Below are positions 1 to 9,192 of a DNA stretch of 64,000 nt, piece by piece (within the stretch, counting starts at the first letter, position 1; every line of letters begins with the position of its first letter). Origin of the DNA: Pseudomonas sp. ML2-2023-3 (GTDB taxonomy: Bacteria; Pseudomonadota; Gammaproteobacteria; Pseudomonadales; Pseudomonadaceae); the NCBI RefSeq assembly GCF_037055275.1, contig NZ_CP146343.1:2142501-2206500 (forward strand), written 5' to 3'. The notes under the pieces are model-generated. The model saw only the letters and a list, made by a program, of their open reading frames with translations. It made no database searches and had not been told where the DNA came from. The position numbers were made by a program, and so were the translations under genes.

Positions 1-42
1 CCATCCCGCGAACACTAATCTCCCACAATATGGGATGTTAAA

Positions 43-132
43 TTATATATTGAGATTTAATTAACCCTGGGTTTATAGTCGGCCTCAGCTCTACGCACTC
101 ACACTTAAAAAAACAAAACAGGTGAAGTGATG
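43..132 (+). promoter_or_regulatory. Duplicated promoter/leader copy upstream of the SDR gene
   Basis: This block is a diverged copy of the promoter and leader in front of dgoK (4773-4863). A 16-base AT-rich block (43-58), the block GGTTTATAGTC (70-80) and an A-rich block running into an AGGTGA ribosome site (109-127) occur in the same order. The first two are 27 bases apart in both copies, and the whole copies differ by one base in length. The ATG at 130 sits where dgoK starts in the other copy. I infer a shared operator and promoter for one regulon; the IclR regulator at 9193-9978 is the obvious candidate. Confidence 0.6.
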
Positions 133-261
133 CCGAACTATCCCAGGGTGCTCCTGCGCACTAGCGCGTCTGCACGTCACGCCCAATCCCCCATGCTTTT
201 TAACCGGTCATCGACAGATGCCCGGTTTTTGTCGTGTCCAGGAGTCTTGATCAATGGCTGA
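130..261 (+). other. Possible 43-codon leader ORF ahead of the SDR gene
   Basis: The ATG at 130 follows an AGGTGA ribosome site copied from dgoK and opens a 43-codon frame that ends with TGA at 259-261, overlapping the start of the SDR gene at 254. The frame runs through a terminator-like hairpin (202-230). It may be a regulatory leader peptide or simply the by-product of a promoter duplication. The peptide resembles nothing I recognise. Confidence 0.25.
202..230 (+). terminator. Intrinsic-terminator-like hairpin in the SDR leader
   Basis: AACCGG (202-207) pairs with CCGGTT (222-227) and is followed by further T residues to 230. It lies between the leader promoter and the SDR start, so it would either end a short leader transcript or act as an attenuator. 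No gene upstream in the window needs it. Confidence 0.45.
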
Positions 262-1072
262 ACCTCTTGCATTGCCACCCGTAGCCGAACCACCCCGTGG
301 TGAGCGCCTGAAGAACAAGGTCGTACTGTTGACTGGCGCCGCCCAAGGTATTGGGGAAGCCATCGTGGCCAGCTTCGTGGCGCAACAGGCGAAAATGGTC
401 ATCAGCGATATCCAGGCCGAAAAGGTGGAGAAAGTTGCCGCCCATTGGCGTGAGCAAGGCGCGGATGTGCGGGCAATCAGAGCCGATGTGTCTTGCCAGG
501 CAGACCTGCATGCCCAGGCCGCACTGGCGTTGCAACTGCACGGTCGGGTCGATGTGCTGATCAATTGCGCCGGGGTCAACGTGTTTCGCGACCCTCTGGA
601 AATGACCGAAGAAGACTGGCGCCGCTGTTTCGCCATCGATCTGGATGGCGCCTGGTACGGCTGCAAGGCGGTTTTGCCGCAGATGATCAAGCAAGGCATC
701 GGCAGCATCATCAACATTGCTTCAACCCATTCGAGCCACATCATTCCAGGTTGTTTCCCGTACCCGGTGGCCAAGCACGGCCTGCTGGGCCTGACCCGTG
801 CCCTGGGCATCGAATACGCACCCAAGGGCATCCGGGTGAACGCCATCGCGCCGGGGTACATCGAGACGCAGCTCAACGTCGATTACTGGAACGGTTTCGC
901 CGACCCCCATGCCGAGCGTCAGCGTGCACTCGACCTGCACCCGCCGCGGCGCATCGGCCAGCCGCTTGAGGTGGCAATGACTGCCGTGTTCCTGGCCAGC
1001 GATGAAGCACCGTTTATCAATGCCTCGTGCATCACCCTCGATGGCGGGCGCTCAGTGATGTACCACGATTGA
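254..1072 (+). CDS. SDR-family oxidoreductase, probable sugar 1-dehydrogenase
   Basis: A 272-residue classical short-chain dehydrogenase/reductase. Visible motifs are the TGxxxGIG nucleotide-binding turn (27-34), NCAG (104-107), catalytic Ser157 and the YPVAK pair Tyr170/Lys174. The ATG follows AGGAG by 9 bases. It precedes an AraFGH-type importer and the dgo genes, so oxidation of an aldose (galactose or arabinose) to its lactone would make it the first enzyme of the pathway. That substrate is inferred from neighbours only, because SDR proteins are poor predictors of substrate. An N-terminal extension of about 20 residues before the Rossmann fold is slightly long for the family. Confidence 0.8.
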   Translation: MAEPLALPPVAEPPRGERLKNKVVLLTGAAQGIGEAIVASFVAQQAKMVISDIQAEKVEKVAAHWREQGADVRAIRADVSCQADLHAQAALALQLHGRVDVLINCAGVNVFRDPLEMTEEDWRRCFAIDLDGAWYGCKAVLPQMIKQGIGSIINIASTHSSHIIPGCFPYPVAKHGLLGLTRALGIEYAPKGIRVNAIAPGYIETQLNVDYWNGFADPHAERQRALDLHPPRRIGQPLEVAMTAVFLASDEAPFINASCITLDGGRSVMYHD

Positions 1073-1132
1073 TCGCTTGCCCGGACACAACAGGTTCTGC
1101 AGACCGTTAAAAATAAAAACAAGGAGTCAGCC

Positions 1133-2137
1133 ATGAAACGTCGTCACGGTATCCGTTCTCTGTGTTGTGCGGCCCTGGCCGCTACCGCCTTCAGCCTCAG
1201 CAGTGGGCTGCAGGCGGGCGACCCGGTGAAGATCGGCTTTTTGGTGAAGCAGGCGGAGGAACCCTGGTTCCAGACCGAATGGGCCTTCGCTGAAAAAGCC
1301 GCCCAGGATAAAGGCTTTACCCTGATCAAAATCGCCGTGCCGGACGGCGAGAAGACCCTGTCAGCCATCGATAGCCTGGCGGCCAACGGCGCCCAGGGTT
1401 TTGTGATTTGTCCGCCGGATGTGGGCCTTGGCCCTGCCATCATGGCCAAGGCCAAGCTTAACGGCTTGAAAGTGATCGCCGTGGATGACCGCTTTGTCGA
1501 CGCCAGCGGCAAGTTTATGGAAGAGGTGCCGTACCTGGGCATGGCGGCGTTCGAGGTGGGCCAGAAACAGGGCAGTGCGATGGTCACTGAAGCGAAAAAT
1601 CGCAATTGGGACTGGAAAGACACCTATGCGGTGATCAACACCTTCAACGAGCTGGATACGGCTAAAAAGCGCACGGATGGCTCAGTCAAATCCTTGAAGG
1701 ATGCGGGCTTGCCAGACGATCACATTTTGTACTCCGCGCTTAAAACCCTCGACGTGCCCGGCAGCATGGACGCCACCAACTCGGCGCTGGTCAAACTGCC
1801 CGGCGGCGCGAAGAACCTGATCATTGGCGGGATGAACGACAGCACTGTACTCGGCGGAGTGCGTGCCACGGAAAGTGCCGGGTTTGCGCCCGCCAATGTG
1901 ATCGGCATCGGCATCAATGGCACCGACGCCATTGGTGAACTGAAAAAGGCCAACAGTGGCTTTTTCGGCTCCATGCTCCCCAGCCCGCATATTGAAGGCT
2001 ACAAGACGGCGACCATGATGTTTGAGTGGATCACCGAGGGTAAAGAACCGCCGCTGTACACCGCGATGGATGAGGTAACGCTGATTACCCGTGACAACTT
2101 CAAGGAAGAACTGACCAAGATCGGTCTGTGGAATTGA
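1133..2137 (+). CDS. araF: Sugar ABC transporter periplasmic binding protein, AraF type
   Basis: A 334-residue periplasmic binding protein of the arabinose/galactose-binding type. It has an n-region MKRRH, a hydrophobic signal segment (about residues 10-27) and then mature sequence with two substrate-binding lobes. AAGGAG lies 6 bases before the ATG. It forms an operon with the ATPase and permease that follow. AraF of enteric bacteria also binds D-galactose and D-fucose, so the physiological ligand here could be galactose, as the dgo genes downstream suggest. Its stop overlaps the ATPase start by 10 bases. Confidence 0.88.
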   Translation: MKRRHGIRSLCCAALAATAFSLSSGLQAGDPVKIGFLVKQAEEPWFQTEWAFAEKAAQDKGFTLIKIAVPDGEKTLSAIDSLAANGAQGFVICPPDVGLGPAIMAKAKLNGLKVIAVDDRFVDASGKFMEEVPYLGMAAFEVGQKQGSAMVTEAKNRNWDWKDTYAVINTFNELDTAKKRTDGSVKSLKDAGLPDDHILYSALKTLDVPGSMDATNSALVKLPGGAKNLIIGGMNDSTVLGGVRATESAGFAPANVIGIGINGTDAIGELKKANSGFFGSMLPSPHIEGYKTATMMFEWITEGKEPPLYTAMDEVTLITRDNFKEELTKIGLWN

Positions 2138-3648
2138 ACGCGCCGGGGAGTGGCGCCGCTAGCCTGCGCTTCAACGGCATCGGCAAGCAGTTTCCCGGTG
2201 TTCAGGCGCTGGCCAATATCAGTTTCGTCGCTCACCCGGGGCAGGTTCATGCATTGATGGGTGAGAACGGCGCCGGTAAATCAACCCTATTGAAGATTCT
2301 CGGTGGCGCCTATCAGCCCAGCAGCGGACATTTGCAAATCGGTGAGCAGGCGCTGACCTTCAAGTCCACTGCTGAAAGCATTGCCAGCGGGGTCGCGGTC
2401 ATCCATCAGGAGTTGCATCTGGTACCTGAAATGACCGTGGCCGAGAACCTGTTTCTGGGGCATTTGCCTGCGCGTTTTGGCTTGATTAACCGCCGCTTGC
2501 TGCGTCAGCAGGCCCTGGATTTGCTCAAGGGCCTGGCGGATGAAATCGATCCGCAGGAGAAAATTGCACGTCTGTCACTGGGTCAGCGCCAATTGGTGGA
2601 AATCGCCAAGGCGCTGTCCCGTGGCGCCCACGTGATTGCCTTCGATGAACCCACCAGCAGCCTTTCGGCCCGCGAAATCGATCGGTTGATGGCAATCATT
2701 GCCCGCCTGCGTGACGAAGGAAAAGTGGTGCTCTACGTCTCGCACCGGATGGAGGAAGTGTTCCGTATCTGCAATGCGGTCACGGTGTTCAAGGACGGCC
2801 GCTACGTGCGCACCTTCGAGCAGATGAGTGACCTGACCCACGACCAGTTGGTGACGTGCATGGTCGGTCGCGATATTCAGGATATTTATGACTATCGACC
2901 TCGCGAGCACGGCGCGGTCGCGCTCAAAGTCCAGGGGTTGCTCGGTCCGGGCCTGCGTGAGCCGGTGAGTTTCGAAGTGCGCCAGGGCGAAATACTGGGC
3001 CTGTTCGGGCTGGTGGGGGCGGGGCGTACCGAACTGTTGCGCCTGCTCGGCGGGCTGGCCCGCAACAGCGCCGGTCGCCTTGAATTGCAGGGGGCCGAAC
3101 TGACGCTGCGCTCGCCCCGTGATGCGATCGGTGCCGGGGTCTTGCTGTGCCCGGAGGACCGCAAGAAGGAAGGCATCATCCCCCTCGCCAGCGTCGCCGA
3201 GAACATCAATATCAGTGCCCGTGGCGCTCATTCGATCCTGGGTTTGCTGCTGCGTGGCAAGTGGGAGCGCGCCAATGCCGACAAGCAGATCAAGGCGCTG
3301 AAAGTGAAGACCCCGAGCGCGGCGCAGAAAATCATGTACCTGTCCGGCGGCAATCAGCAAAAGGCCATTCTCGGGCGCTGGTTGTCGATGCCCATGAAGG
3401 TGCTGCTGCTCGACGAGCCGACGCGAGGCATCGATATCGGCGCCAAGGCCGAGATCTACCAGATCATCCACACCCTGGCGGCCAGTGGTATTGCGGTCAT
3501 CGTGGTGTCCAGCGACCTGATGGAGGTGCTGGGCATCAGCGATCGCATTCTGGTGCTGTGTGAAGGCGCGGTGTGCGGCGAACTGCCTCGCGACCGGGCC
3601 AATGAATCCAACCTGTTGCAGATGGCCTTGCCCCGCCAGCGCGGTTGA
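2128..3648 (+). CDS. araG: Sugar ABC transporter ATP-binding protein, AraG type
   Basis: A 506-residue duplicated sugar-importer ATPase. The N-terminal half has Walker A GENGAGKS (45-52), an LSLGQRQ signature and a Walker B FDEPTS. The C-terminal half has a degenerate P-loop (GLVGAGRTE), a canonical LSGGNQQK signature and LLDEPTRGID. The asymmetric pair of sites is normal for this family. It starts at GTG 2128, ten bases inside araF, so translation is probably coupled. It powers uptake by the AraF/AraH system at the inner membrane. Confidence 0.9.
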   Translation: MELNAPGSGAASLRFNGIGKQFPGVQALANISFVAHPGQVHALMGENGAGKSTLLKILGGAYQPSSGHLQIGEQALTFKSTAESIASGVAVIHQELHLVPEMTVAENLFLGHLPARFGLINRRLLRQQALDLLKGLADEIDPQEKIARLSLGQRQLVEIAKALSRGAHVIAFDEPTSSLSAREIDRLMAIIARLRDEGKVVLYVSHRMEEVFRICNAVTVFKDGRYVRTFEQMSDLTHDQLVTCMVGRDIQDIYDYRPREHGAVALKVQGLLGPGLREPVSFEVRQGEILGLFGLVGAGRTELLRLLGGLARNSAGRLELQGAELTLRSPRDAIGAGVLLCPEDRKKEGIIPLASVAENINISARGAHSILGLLLRGKWERANADKQIKALKVKTPSAAQKIMYLSGGNQQKAILGRWLSMPMKVLLLDEPTRGIDIGAKAEIYQIIHTLAASGIAVIVVSSDLMEVLGISDRILVLCEGAVCGELPRDRANESNLLQMALPRQRG

Positions 3649-3673
3649 AGGCGTGATCCCTTGAGAGGTTTAC

Positions 3674-4642
3674 ATGACAATTCAAAACACATCACTGCCG
3701 CCTGCGCGTAAGCCCCTGGACGTGCGTCGCTTCCTCGACGACTGGGTGATGTTGCTGGCGGCGCTGGCAATCTTCCTGCTCTGTACCTTGCTGATCGACA
3801 ACTTTTTGTCGCCGCTGAACATGCGGGGCCTGGGGCTGGCGATTTCCACCACCGGGATTGCCGCCTGCACCATGCTTTATTGCCTGGCGTCGGGTCATTT
3901 CGACTTGTCCGTGGGTTCGGTAATCGCCTGCTCCGGCGTCGTGGCGGCGGTGGTCATGCGTGACACAGACAGCGTCTTTCTGGGTGTCAGCGCTGCGTTG
4001 GGCATGGGCCTGATCGTTGGCCTGATCAACGGAATAGTCATCGCCAAGCTGCGGGTCAACGCGTTGATCACCACGTTGGCGACCATGCAGATTGTGCGTG
4101 GTCTGGCCTACATCTTTGCCAACGGCAAGGCGGTGGGGGTGTCCCAGGAATCGTTCTTTGTCTTTGGCAACGGCCAGTGGTTCGGTGTACCGGTGCCGAT
4201 CCTGATCACCCTTGTGTGCTTTGTGTTTTTCGGCTGGCTGCTCAACTACACCACCTATGGGCGCAACACCATGGCCATTGGCGGCAACCCGGAAGCGGCC
4301 CTGCTGGCGGGGGTCAATGTTGATCGCAACAAAATCATCATCTTTGCCGTACACGGGCTGGTAGGTGCGCTGGCCGGTGTCATCCTTGCCTCTCGCATGA
4401 CCTCTGGCCAGCCGATGATCGGCCAGGGCTTCGAGTTGACCGTGATCTCGGCCTGCGTGCTGGGCGGTGTATCGCTGAGCGGTGGGGTGGGGATGATTCG
4501 CCACGTGATAGCTGGCGTACTGATTCTGGCCATTATCGAAAATGCGATGAACCTGAAGAACATCGACACGTTTTACCAGTACGTGATTCGCGGCTCGATC
4601 CTGCTACTGGCTGTGGTGATCGATCGCCTGAAGCAACGCTGA
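3674..4642 (+). CDS. araH: Sugar ABC transporter permease, AraH type
   Basis: A 322-residue polytopic inner-membrane permease of the AraH/RbsC family, with about eight to ten hydrophobic segments and the family phrase SGHFDLSVGSV near residue 80. GAGAGG precedes the ATG. It completes the importer with AraF and AraG and is followed by a REP pair, then the separate dgoK promoter. Confidence 0.9.
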   Translation: MTIQNTSLPPARKPLDVRRFLDDWVMLLAALAIFLLCTLLIDNFLSPLNMRGLGLAISTTGIAACTMLYCLASGHFDLSVGSVIACSGVVAAVVMRDTDSVFLGVSAALGMGLIVGLINGIVIAKLRVNALITTLATMQIVRGLAYIFANGKAVGVSQESFFVFGNGQWFGVPVPILITLVCFVFFGWLLNYTTYGRNTMAIGGNPEAALLAGVNVDRNKIIIFAVHGLVGALAGVILASRMTSGQPMIGQGFELTVISACVLGGVSLSGGVGMIRHVIAGVLILAIIENAMNLKNIDTFYQYVIRGSILLLAVVIDRLKQR

Positions 4643-4658
4643 GTCCTGGCCCTGTTTC

Positions 4659-4732
4659 TGTAGTCGCTGCCGCAGGCTGCGATCGTCGCAGTGGCGCACC
4701 AACCCCATCGCAGCTTGCGGCAGCAGTTACAG
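4659..4732. repeat. Inverted REP pair, TGTAGTCGCTGCCGCAGGCTGCGA family
   Basis: Two REP units face each other: TGTAGTCGCTGCCGCAGG at the left and its near reverse complement at the right (about 4706-4732). It lies in the araH-dgoK gap and could form a long stem in the transcript. The same family recurs at 7680-7772 and 44136-44228. Confidence 0.75.
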
Positions 4733-4772
4733 AGTTTAAAGCGTATTAAATCCCTATATATGAGATGCATAT

Positions 4773-4863
4773 TTATATATTGAGATTTGTAGCGCTGGCG
4801 GTTTATAGTCTCCTGCACGGACTCACAGCATTCACTGCTAAAAACAAAACAGGTGAAGCGATG
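4773..4863 (+). promoter_or_regulatory. dgoK promoter/leader, the second copy of the duplicated element
   Basis: Shares with 43-132 the 16-base block (4773-4788), GGTTTATAGTC (4800-4810) and the A-rich ribosome-site block (4840-4858), with spacing kept to within one base. ATATGAGAT lies just upstream (4759-4767) and ATATTGAGAT lies inside the element, which gives a pair of similar half-sites. Both copies probably bind the same regulator. Confidence 0.55.
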
Positions 4864-5850
4864 CAGGCGCAATTGATCGCGCTCGATTGGGGTACGACCT
4901 CCCTTCGTGCTTATTTACTCGGCCCCGCCGGGCAGGTGCTGAAAATGCGCTCGCTGGCTTGCGGGATCATGCAGTTGCCGGATACCGCCCGGTTGATTGC
5001 AGGTCACTGGTGTACCGACGGCTTTGAGCTGGCGTTCGATGAGGCATGTGCCGACTGGCTGCAAGCCAACCCCGGCATCCCGGTCATTGCCTGCGGCATG
5101 GTCGGTAGCGCCCAGGGCTGGATTGAGGCGGCTTACCGCGAGACACCTGCCAGCCTCGCGGACTTGAGCACAGCCTTGCAGACGGTACGCAGCGTGCGGG
5201 GAGTTGATGTCCATATCGTGCCGGGCGTGATCCAGCGTTCAACCCTGCCCAACGTCATGCGCGGCGAAGAAACCCAGGTACTGGGCGTCCTGCACACCCA
5301 TCCTCATCTCAACGAATGCTTGATCGGCCTGCCAGGCAGCCACTCCAAATGGGTGCAGGTGCAGGACGGCCGTCTGGTGCATTTCGATACCTTCATGACT
5401 GGCGAGTTGTATGCCGCCGTCTGCGAGCACACGATTCTGGGCCGTACCCAGCAGCCTGCTGCGCAGTTTGACGCCGCTGCATTTGCCCGTGGCGTAGAGG
5501 TGGCGCTGTCCCCGGACGGCGAGCGTGGCCCGCTGTCGACGCTGTTCAGCGCACGTACCCTGAGCCTTACCGGGCAGCTAAGCCCCGTGCAGCAGCCTGA
5601 CTATGTGTCCGGTCTGCTGATTGGCCATGAGCTGGCCGCGCTGGGCAATGTGTTACGCCGACGCCGGGGCGGGAAACCGCTGCCAGCGATCATTCTGATT
5701 GGCAATACGCAACTCTGTGAGCGCTACCGGCGTGCACTGGGTGCCTGCGGATTCGCCGATGTGAGCCTGGCAGAACAGGCTACCGAGCAAGGTTTATGGC
5801 ACCTGGCCCAGGCGGCCGGGTTGCTCCAACACACTGATCTGGAGGCCTGA
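4861..5850 (+). CDS. dgoK: 2-dehydro-3-deoxygalactonokinase
   Basis: A 329-residue DgoK-family sugar-acid kinase that phosphorylates 2-dehydro-3-deoxy-D-galactonate with ATP. The N-terminal ALDWGTTSLRAYLL is the phosphate-binding segment of the ASKHA fold, and LIGLPGSHSKWV in mid-protein is typical of DgoK. The start at 4861 is chosen because AGGTGA sits directly upstream and the protein begins as DgoK proteins do. A longer in-frame start at 4765 would put the promoter element inside the gene. It is followed one base later by dgoA. Confidence 0.92.
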   Translation: MQAQLIALDWGTTSLRAYLLGPAGQVLKMRSLACGIMQLPDTARLIAGHWCTDGFELAFDEACADWLQANPGIPVIACGMVGSAQGWIEAAYRETPASLADLSTALQTVRSVRGVDVHIVPGVIQRSTLPNVMRGEETQVLGVLHTHPHLNECLIGLPGSHSKWVQVQDGRLVHFDTFMTGELYAAVCEHTILGRTQQPAAQFDAAAFARGVEVALSPDGERGPLSTLFSARTLSLTGQLSPVQQPDYVSGLLIGHELAALGNVLRRRRGGKPLPAIILIGNTQLCERYRRALGACGFADVSLAEQATEQGLWHLAQAAGLLQHTDLEA

Positions 5851-5851
5851 G

Positions 5852-6481
5852 ATGCTCAAGCAAGCACTGGCAAAAAACGGACTGATCGCGATTCTTCGCG
5901 GTTTGCGTCCACACGAGGCGCAAGCTATCGGCAAAGTGCTGTATGACGAGGGCTTTCGTACCCTGGAAGTACCGCTTAATTCTCCCCAGCCCTATGAAAG
6001 CATCCGTATCTTGCGCAGCACCTTGCCTGCCGACTGCCTGGTCGGCGCGGGCACGGTGTTGACGGCGCAACAGGTCGAGCAGGTGAAAGCGGCGGGGGGG
6101 CAGGTGATTGTCATGCCCCACAGCGACCCCTCCGTGCTGCGTGCGGCCAAGGCAGCGGGCTTGTACCTGTCGCCGGGTGTCGCCACGCCCACCGAAGCCT
6201 TTGCTGCGCTGGCCGAAGGTGCCGATGTGCTGAAGATGTTCCCGGCCGAGCAAATGGGCCCGGCCGTGGTCAAGGCCTGGCTGGCCGTGTTGCCCGCCGG
6301 TACGCTGCTGATCCCGGTTGGGGGCATAACCCCGGACAACATGCAGGTGTTTGTCGATGCCGGGGTATCCGGGTTCGGTTTAGGCTCCGGCCTGTTCAAG
6401 CCCGGGATGAGCCCGGATCAAGTGGCGGTTAACGCCAAAGCCTACGTGCACGCCTGGAATGCCCGGCGTCAGGCCAACTGA
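5852..6481 (+). CDS. dgoA: 2-dehydro-3-deoxy-6-phosphogalactonate aldolase
   Basis: A 209-residue class I aldolase of the KDPG/KDPGal family that splits KDPGal into pyruvate and glyceraldehyde 3-phosphate. GAGTVLT (65-71) and the Schiff-base lysine in DVLKMFPA (Lys128) are visible, with the conserved acidic residue Glu39. It starts one base after the dgoK stop, with GGAGG upstream. The dgoK-dgoA-dgoD order supports galactonate use over the related Entner-Doudoroff aldolase. Confidence 0.92.
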   Translation: MLKQALAKNGLIAILRGLRPHEAQAIGKVLYDEGFRTLEVPLNSPQPYESIRILRSTLPADCLVGAGTVLTAQQVEQVKAAGGQVIVMPHSDPSVLRAAKAAGLYLSPGVATPTEAFAALAEGADVLKMFPAEQMGPAVVKAWLAVLPAGTLLIPVGGITPDNMQVFVDAGVSGFGLGSGLFKPGMSPDQVAVNAKAYVHAWNARRQAN

Positions 6482-6521
6482 CTGGCGCTGTGGCGCCCCA
6501 TCGAACAAGAGAGACAACACG

Positions 6522-7670
6522 ATGAAAATCACCAAACTCACCACCTATCTGGTTCCGCCGCGCTGGTTGTTCCTGAAGATCGAAACCGATGAAGGCGTGA
6601 CCGGCTGGGGTGAACCCGTGGTCGAAGGCCGCGCCCACACCGTGGCCACTGCGGTGGATGAACTGTCGGACTACTTGATCGGCAAGGACCCGCGCAATAT
6701 CGAAGACATCTGGACCGTGCTTTATCGCGGCGGTTTTTACCGTGGCGGGGCGGTACACATGAGCGCCCTGGCCGGTATCGACCAGGCACTGTGGGATATC
6801 AAGGGCAAGGCGCTGGGGGTGTCGGTCAGCGATTTGCTGGGTGGCCAGGTGCGGGACAAGATCCGGGTCTATTCGTGGATCGGCGGCGACCGTCCGGCCG
6901 ACACGGCCAGGGCAGCCAAAGAGGCCGTGAGCCGGGGTTTTACCGCGATAAAAATGAACGGCACCGAAGAGCTGCAGTTTGTCGACAGCTTTGAAAAGGT
7001 CGATCTGGCGCTGGCCAACGTGGCGGCGGTGCGTGATGCGGTGGGCCCCAATGTCGGCATTGGGGTGGATTTCCATGGTCGTGTCCACAAGCCGATGGCC
7101 AAGATCCTGATGAAGGAGCTGGACGCGTACAAACTGATGTTTATCGAAGAACCGGTACTGAGCGAAAACTACGAGGCGCTTAAAGAGCTGGCGCCGCTGA
7201 CCAGCACACCGATTGCCCTGGGCGAGCGGCTGTTTTCACGCTGGGATTTCAAGCGGGTGCTCAGCGAAGGTTATGTCGACATCATCCAGCCGGATGCGTC
7301 CCATGCGGGCGGGATCACCGAAACCCGCAAAATCGCCAACATGGCCGAAGCCTATGACGTGGCCCTGGCCTTGCACTGCCCCCTGGGGCCGATTGCACTG
7401 GCGGCCTGCTTGCAACTGGATGCGGTCTGCTACAACGCCTTTATCCAGGAGCAAAGCCTGGGCATCCACTACAACGAAAGCAACGACCTGCTGGACTACG
7501 TCAAAGACCCGGCGGTATTCGATTACGACAAAGGCTTTGTAAAAATCCCCAACGGTCCGGGCCTGGGTATCGAGATCAACGAAGAGTACGTGCAGGAACG
7601 TGCGTTGATCGGCCACCGCTGGCGCAACCCGATCTGGCGCCATGCCGATGGCAGCTTTGCCGAGTGGTAA
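6522..7670 (+). CDS. dgoD: D-galactonate dehydratase
   Basis: A 382-residue enolase-superfamily dehydratase, the same length as E. coli DgoD. Metal ligands Asp183, Glu209 and Glu235 and the acid/base His185 and His285 all fall at the E. coli numbers. It converts D-galactonate to 2-dehydro-3-deoxy-D-galactonate in the cytoplasm. The start at 6522 follows AAGAGAGA and gives the family's usual N-terminus; the 21-codon upstream extension has no support. Confidence 0.93.
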   Translation: MKITKLTTYLVPPRWLFLKIETDEGVTGWGEPVVEGRAHTVATAVDELSDYLIGKDPRNIEDIWTVLYRGGFYRGGAVHMSALAGIDQALWDIKGKALGVSVSDLLGGQVRDKIRVYSWIGGDRPADTARAAKEAVSRGFTAIKMNGTEELQFVDSFEKVDLALANVAAVRDAVGPNVGIGVDFHGRVHKPMAKILMKELDAYKLMFIEEPVLSENYEALKELAPLTSTPIALGERLFSRWDFKRVLSEGYVDIIQPDASHAGGITETRKIANMAEAYDVALALHCPLGPIALAACLQLDAVCYNAFIQEQSLGIHYNESNDLLDYVKDPAVFDYDKGFVKIPNGPGLGIEINEEYVQERALIGHRWRNPIWRHADGSFAEW

Positions 7671-7679
7671 TGCCACTCA

Positions 7680-7772
7680 TGTAGTCGCTGCCGAAGGCTG
7701 CGAAGGGTTGCGTAGCAACACGTTATATCGCAAGCACCGATGGCCCCTTCGCAGCCTGCGGCAGCGACTACA
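7680..7772. repeat. Inverted REP pair
   Basis: TGTAGTCGCTGCCGAAGGCTGCGAAGGG at the left arm and its near-perfect reverse complement ending at 7772. It sits between dgoD and the MFS gene, where it could dampen read-through or stabilise the dgo mRNA. Confidence 0.75.
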
Positions 7773-7812
7773 GGTTCTGCCCCCACGACCTCAATAAACA
7801 TAAGAAAGAGGC

Positions 7813-9129
7813 ATGCCCATGTCATCTGCAAGCACTGTCGCGCCCGCGATTTTAGTGGCGCCTAGCCGCAAGCGTTTTTTCATCATGGTGCTGTTGTTCA
7901 TCACCGTGGTGATCAACTACCTGGACCGCAGCAACCTGTCGATTGCCGCCCCCGCACTTACTACCGACCTGGGGCTGGACCCGGTGCATGTGGGGCTGAT
8001 TTTTTCGGCTTTCGGCTGGACTTACGCCGCCATGCAAATCCCCGGCGGCTGGCTGGTGGATCGGGTGCCGCCGCGTATTCTCTACAGCGTTGCCTTGCTG
8101 CTGTGGTCGGTGGCCACGGTGATGCTCGGCTTTGCCGCGAGCTTTATCGCCCTGTTCGTCTTGCGCATGGCGGTGGGTGCCCTGGAAGCCCCGGCGTACC
8201 CGATCAACAGCCGGGTGGTGACCACCTGGTTCCCGGAGCGCGAGCGCGCTACGGCCATAGGTTTTTACACCTCAGGGCAGTTTGTCGGTCTGGCGTTTCT
8301 GACGCCGGTACTGGCCTGGCTGCAGCATCACTGGGGCTGGCATATGGTATTTGTCAGCACCGGTGCGGTGGGGATTGCCTGGGCCGCTATCTGGTACGCG
8401 GTGTACCGCGAACCCCGGGACTTCAAGGGCGTCAATCAGGCTGAAATCGATTTGATCGCCGAGGGGGGCGGGCTGGTGGATATCCAGAGCCAGACCGCCA
8501 AACGCAAGGCGGCGTTCAGTTGGCTGGACCTGGGGATCGTGCTCACCAAACGTAAACTGTGGGGCATTTATCTGGGGCAGTTCTGCCTGAATTCGACGCT
8601 GTGGTTTTTCCTGACATGGTTCCCCACCTACTTGGTGAAATACCGCGGCATGGACTTTATCAAGTCCGGTTTGCTGGCTTCGTTGCCGTTTCTGGCGGCG
8701 TTTGTGGGCGTGCTGTGTTCCGGGTTCTTTTCTGACTGGTTGATTCGTCGCGGTTACTCGGTGGGCTTTGCCCGCAAGCTGCCGATCATTGGCGGGTTGC
8801 TGATTTCGACCTCGATCATTGGCGCCAACTTTGTCGACTCGACGCCGCTGGTGATTGCGTTTCTGGCGCTGGCGTTTTTTGGCAACGGGCTGGCGTCGAT
8901 TACCTGGTCCCTGGTGTCGACACTGGCACCGGCGCGGCTGCTGGGGCTTACCGGCGGGGTGTTCAATTTGATCGGTAACCTGTCGGCGATTACCACGCCC
9001 ATCGTGATCGGCTTTTTGGCCACCGGCGACTCGTTTGCCCCGGCAATCACCTATATTTCGGTGCTGGCGCTGCTGGGGGCGTTGTCCTACATCTTGCTGG
9101 TGGGCAAGGTCGAGCGGATCGAGCTGTAG
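7813..9129 (+). CDS. MFS transporter, anion:cation symporter type, probable D-galactonate permease
   Basis: A 438-residue 12-helix major-facilitator protein of the ACS/hexuronate family. It has the NYLDRSNLSIA first-helix motif and GGWLVDRVPPR in the helix 2-3 loop. AAGAGG precedes the ATG at 7813; a second ATG six bases later is possible. The location next to dgoKAD and the IclR regulator suggests galactonate uptake (DgoT-like). Glucarate and other sugar-acid carriers belong to the same family, so the substrate is inferred. Confidence 0.8.
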   Translation: MPMSSASTVAPAILVAPSRKRFFIMVLLFITVVINYLDRSNLSIAAPALTTDLGLDPVHVGLIFSAFGWTYAAMQIPGGWLVDRVPPRILYSVALLLWSVATVMLGFAASFIALFVLRMAVGALEAPAYPINSRVVTTWFPERERATAIGFYTSGQFVGLAFLTPVLAWLQHHWGWHMVFVSTGAVGIAWAAIWYAVYREPRDFKGVNQAEIDLIAEGGGLVDIQSQTAKRKAAFSWLDLGIVLTKRKLWGIYLGQFCLNSTLWFFLTWFPTYLVKYRGMDFIKSGLLASLPFLAAFVGVLCSGFFSDWLIRRGYSVGFARKLPIIGGLLISTSIIGANFVDSTPLVIAFLALAFFGNGLASITWSLVSTLAPARLLGLTGGVFNLIGNLSAITTPIVIGFLATGDSFAPAITYISVLALLGALSYILLVGKVERIEL

Positions 9130-9192
9130 CCGTCAGTCAGCCGGGCGACCATAATGCTGCCCGGTTCTCACCTATCAATGGAAAGGCTGGCT

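Noticed and set aside
4765..4860. 32-codon N-terminal extension of dgoK
   Set aside because: It would place the conserved promoter element inside the gene, and DgoK proteins begin at the 4861 ATG.
4659..7772. CRISPR-like spaced repeats
   Set aside because: The repeats are inverted REP pairs in separate intergenic gaps, not direct repeats with regular spacers.
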